Below are positions 7,159 through 8,131 of a stretch of 8,131 bases of DNA, piece after piece (the stretch's first letter is position 1; every line of letters starts with the position of its first letter). A program made the position numbers and the translations under genes. The stretch comes from Bacteroidales bacterium UBA2287 (GTDB taxonomy: Bacteria; Bacteroidota; Bacteroidia; Bacteroidales; Tenuifilaceae), in assembly GCA_002345675.1 (NCBI GenBank), contig DDWL01000028.1:1-8131 (forward strand), given 5' to 3'. The notes beneath the pieces are model-generated. The model was given only the letters and a program-made list of their open reading frames with translations. It made no database searches and was not told where the DNA came from.

Positions 7159-7233
7159 ACTAAAAGAAGTTTCTCGCAGATAACGCAGATTTTCGCAGAT
7201 TTTGATGCAATATTAGTTTCTCGCAGATTATGC

Positions 7234-7252
7234 GCCTGCCTGTCGGACAGGT
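7234..7252. repeat. Short GC-rich palindromic element inserted in a nonamer copy
   Basis: The 19-nt segment GCCTGCCTGTCGGACAGGT contains the perfect arms CCTGTC and GACAGG around one base (7239-7251). Compared with the intact copy at 7113, it takes the place of two bases between ATTACGC and ATTTTCGC. Its GC content contrasts with the surrounding AT-rich DNA. Confidence 0.75.
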
Positions 7253-7264
7253 ATTTTCGCAAAA

Positions 7265-7648
7265 TTATAATCCATTTACGATTCGAATTATTTTTAAGGG
7301 TTCTTCATTGAAGTTTATTAGTATACCGAGTTTCTTATTTGTTAGTTTTAAATAAGTTAACAACTGTTTGTGATGTACGGGAAGAAGTGTTTCTACCGAT
7401 TTAATCTCAACAATCACTAAATCATCAACTAACAAATCGAGTCGAAAACCCAATTCCAACTTAACCTCTTCGAAAACTACTGGTATTGGAAGTTGTACTT
7501 TAACCTTTCGTCCCATTTTGGTAAGCGAGAAGGCCATTGTTGCTTCATAAACTGACTCGAGCAAACCAGGTCCAAGTTCATTGTAAATATTGAATGCTGC
7601 TCCCCGAATGTCATACGAAATATTATCCTCCTCTTTCAATGTTTTCAT
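7265..7648 (-). CDS. GxxExxY family protein (PD-(D/E)XK nuclease-like)
   Basis: The 127-residue protein has the family-defining motif G28-LL-E31-SV-Y34, preceded by the helix AAFNIYNELGPG. A nuclease-like core follows: LGFRLDLLVDDLVIVEIKS with D71, E81 and K83 in the D...ExK arrangement, then HHKQLLTYLKLT with Q95. It ends with GILINFN and a short strand, giving full family length. It resembles the PDDEXK_3 superfamily; no activity has been established that I know of, so nuclease function is only suggested. The key acidic and lysine residues are intact. The stop at 7265 directly follows a nonamer copy, and the start is about 26 bp from the next array, so the gene sits inside the repeat region like a cargo. 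No TAnnTTTG motif was found just upstream. Confidence 0.9.
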   Translation of the reverse strand: MKTLKEEDNISYDIRGAAFNIYNELGPGLLESVYEATMAFSLTKMGRKVKVQLPIPVVFEEVKLELGFRLDLLVDDLVIVEIKSVETLLPVHHKQLLTYLKLTNKKLGILINFNEEPLKIIRIVNGL

Positions 7649-7673
7649 TTATATAAAGATTAATAACCAATTG

Positions 7674-8131
7674 TTTCTCGCTGATTTCGCAGATTTAAGC
7701 AGATTATATTCGGCTCATTTTTTTTTCGCGGATTTCGCTGATTTTCTCAGAAATGAAACAAACACTACTTGAGTGATCTGCGTGATCTGCGTGATCTGCG
7801 TGAAATTTTTAACTCAATTGTATCTCGCTGATTTCGCTGATTTACGCAGAAGTTACAAAACTCTATCTGCGTTATCTGCGTTATCTGCGTTATCTGCGTG
7901 AAATTTTTTACTCACTATCTGCGCTATCTGCGTTAACTGCGTGAAATTTTTTACTCAATTGTTTCTCGCTGATTTCGCTGATTTACGCAGAAGTTACAAA
8001 ACTCTATCTGCGCGATCTGCGTGAAATATTTTACTCAATTGTTTCTCGCGGATTTCGCTGATTAACGCAGAATATATTCGACTTATTTTTTCTCGCAGAT
8101 TTCGCTGATTTACGCAGAATATATTCGACTT
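7674..8131. repeat. Modular nonamer repeat array, right flank, continuing past the window end
   Basis: The 483 bases after the GxxExxY start contain no gene and consist almost wholly of 9-nt-period units. Two module types alternate. Type 1 is TCTCGC.GATTTCGCTGATT followed by an AATATATTCGACTT-like tail (7675, 8044-8084 and 8091-8131; the last two agree at 39 of 41 positions). Type 2 is a similar 5' arm, the spacer AGTTACAAAACTC, a run of inverted units (ATCTGCGTN), and the tail TGAAATTTTTTACTCAATTG. Inverted-unit runs have 3 copies (7774-7800), 4 (7864-7899), 3 (7915-7941) and 2 (8004-8021). Confidence 0.92.
7823..7871 (+). repeat. 49-nt direct repeat, copy 1 (copy 2 at 7964-8012)
   Basis: The 5' arm, spacer and first inverted unit of two neighbouring type 2 modules are identical over 49 nt, 141 bp apart. 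This indicates recent duplication of a whole module rather than independent slippage. Confidence 0.9.

Larger units (their letters stand above)
7065..7264. repeat. Nonamer repeat region, left flank (four copies)
   Basis: Copies begin with TTTCTCGCAGAT or a close variant near 7065, 7113, 7170 and 7217. Inside a copy the 9-nt unit is TCGCAGATT, ACGCAGATT or similar. The copies at 7113 and 7170 are nearly identical over about 30 nt. The first copy is degenerate and touches the dapF start. The last is interrupted by a palindrome and touches the GxxExxY stop. The sequence between copies is AT-rich with no gene. Confidence 0.88.

Noticed and set aside
6897..7163. ORF antisense to dapF extending into the left array
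   Set aside because: It is a shadow of the dapF frame and then translates repeat DNA; no recognisable domain.
7590..7772. Small + strand ORF running into the right array
   Set aside because: It is antisense to the start of the GxxExxY gene and its remaining part only translates repeat units.
7674..8131. CRISPR array
   Set aside because: Units are 9-nt low-complexity words with inverted arms and no unique spacers of constant length; no cas gene is nearby.

Overview
The window looks like chromosomal DNA of a Bacteroidota bacterium, probably Bacteroidales or Marinilabiliales. The DNA is AT-rich and starts lack clear Shine-Dalgarno sequences. Several intergenic regions carry matches to the Bacteroidota -7 promoter element TAnnTTTG. 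The gene content also fits: a periplasmic TPR protein with a SpoIIE-type phosphatase, a carboxypeptidase-regulatory-like (CarboxypepD_reg) secreted protein, a short RsmI, and intergenic simple-repeat arrays.

Layout. Positions 1-188 hold at most the last codons of an upstream gene and a leader. A large + strand gene (189-2651) encodes a signal-peptide/TPR/transmembrane/coiled-coil/PP2C-SpoIIE signalling protein. It faces a block of three minus-strand genes: the CarboxypepD_reg-like exported protein (3546-2728), a four-helix-bundle protein of the 23S rRNA intervening-sequence family (4032-3670), and thymidine kinase tdk (4721-4140). tdk is divergent from a conserved hypothetical gene (4800-5531), which is followed after 11 bp by rsmI (5543-6247). 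rsmI converges on dapF (7063-6269). Upstream of dapF lies a GxxExxY-family PD-(D/E)XK-like gene (7648-7265), embedded in a repeat region that runs to the window end.

The housekeeping genes (tdk, rsmI, dapF) are ordinary. The notable content is in the spacers. Two repeat families occur, each around one small accessory gene. A heptamer family (CAGTYYN, 7-nt period) lies at 2657-2719, 3582-3660 and 4092-4126; the latter two are inverted around the four-helix-bundle gene and share a perfect 17-nt inverted repeat. A nonamer family (roughly WCGCWGATW, 9-nt period, both orientations) lies at 7065-7264 and 7674-8131, on both sides of the GxxExxY gene. In its modular units the two arms are inverted, with T-T mismatches falling at the W positions. 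The four-helix-bundle family is known from 23S rRNA intervening sequences bounded by complementary ends, so both loci may be intergenic 'gene inside an inverted-repeat array' elements. That is inference; the repeats and their geometry are directly visible.

No tRNA, rRNA, IS element or CRISPR was found.
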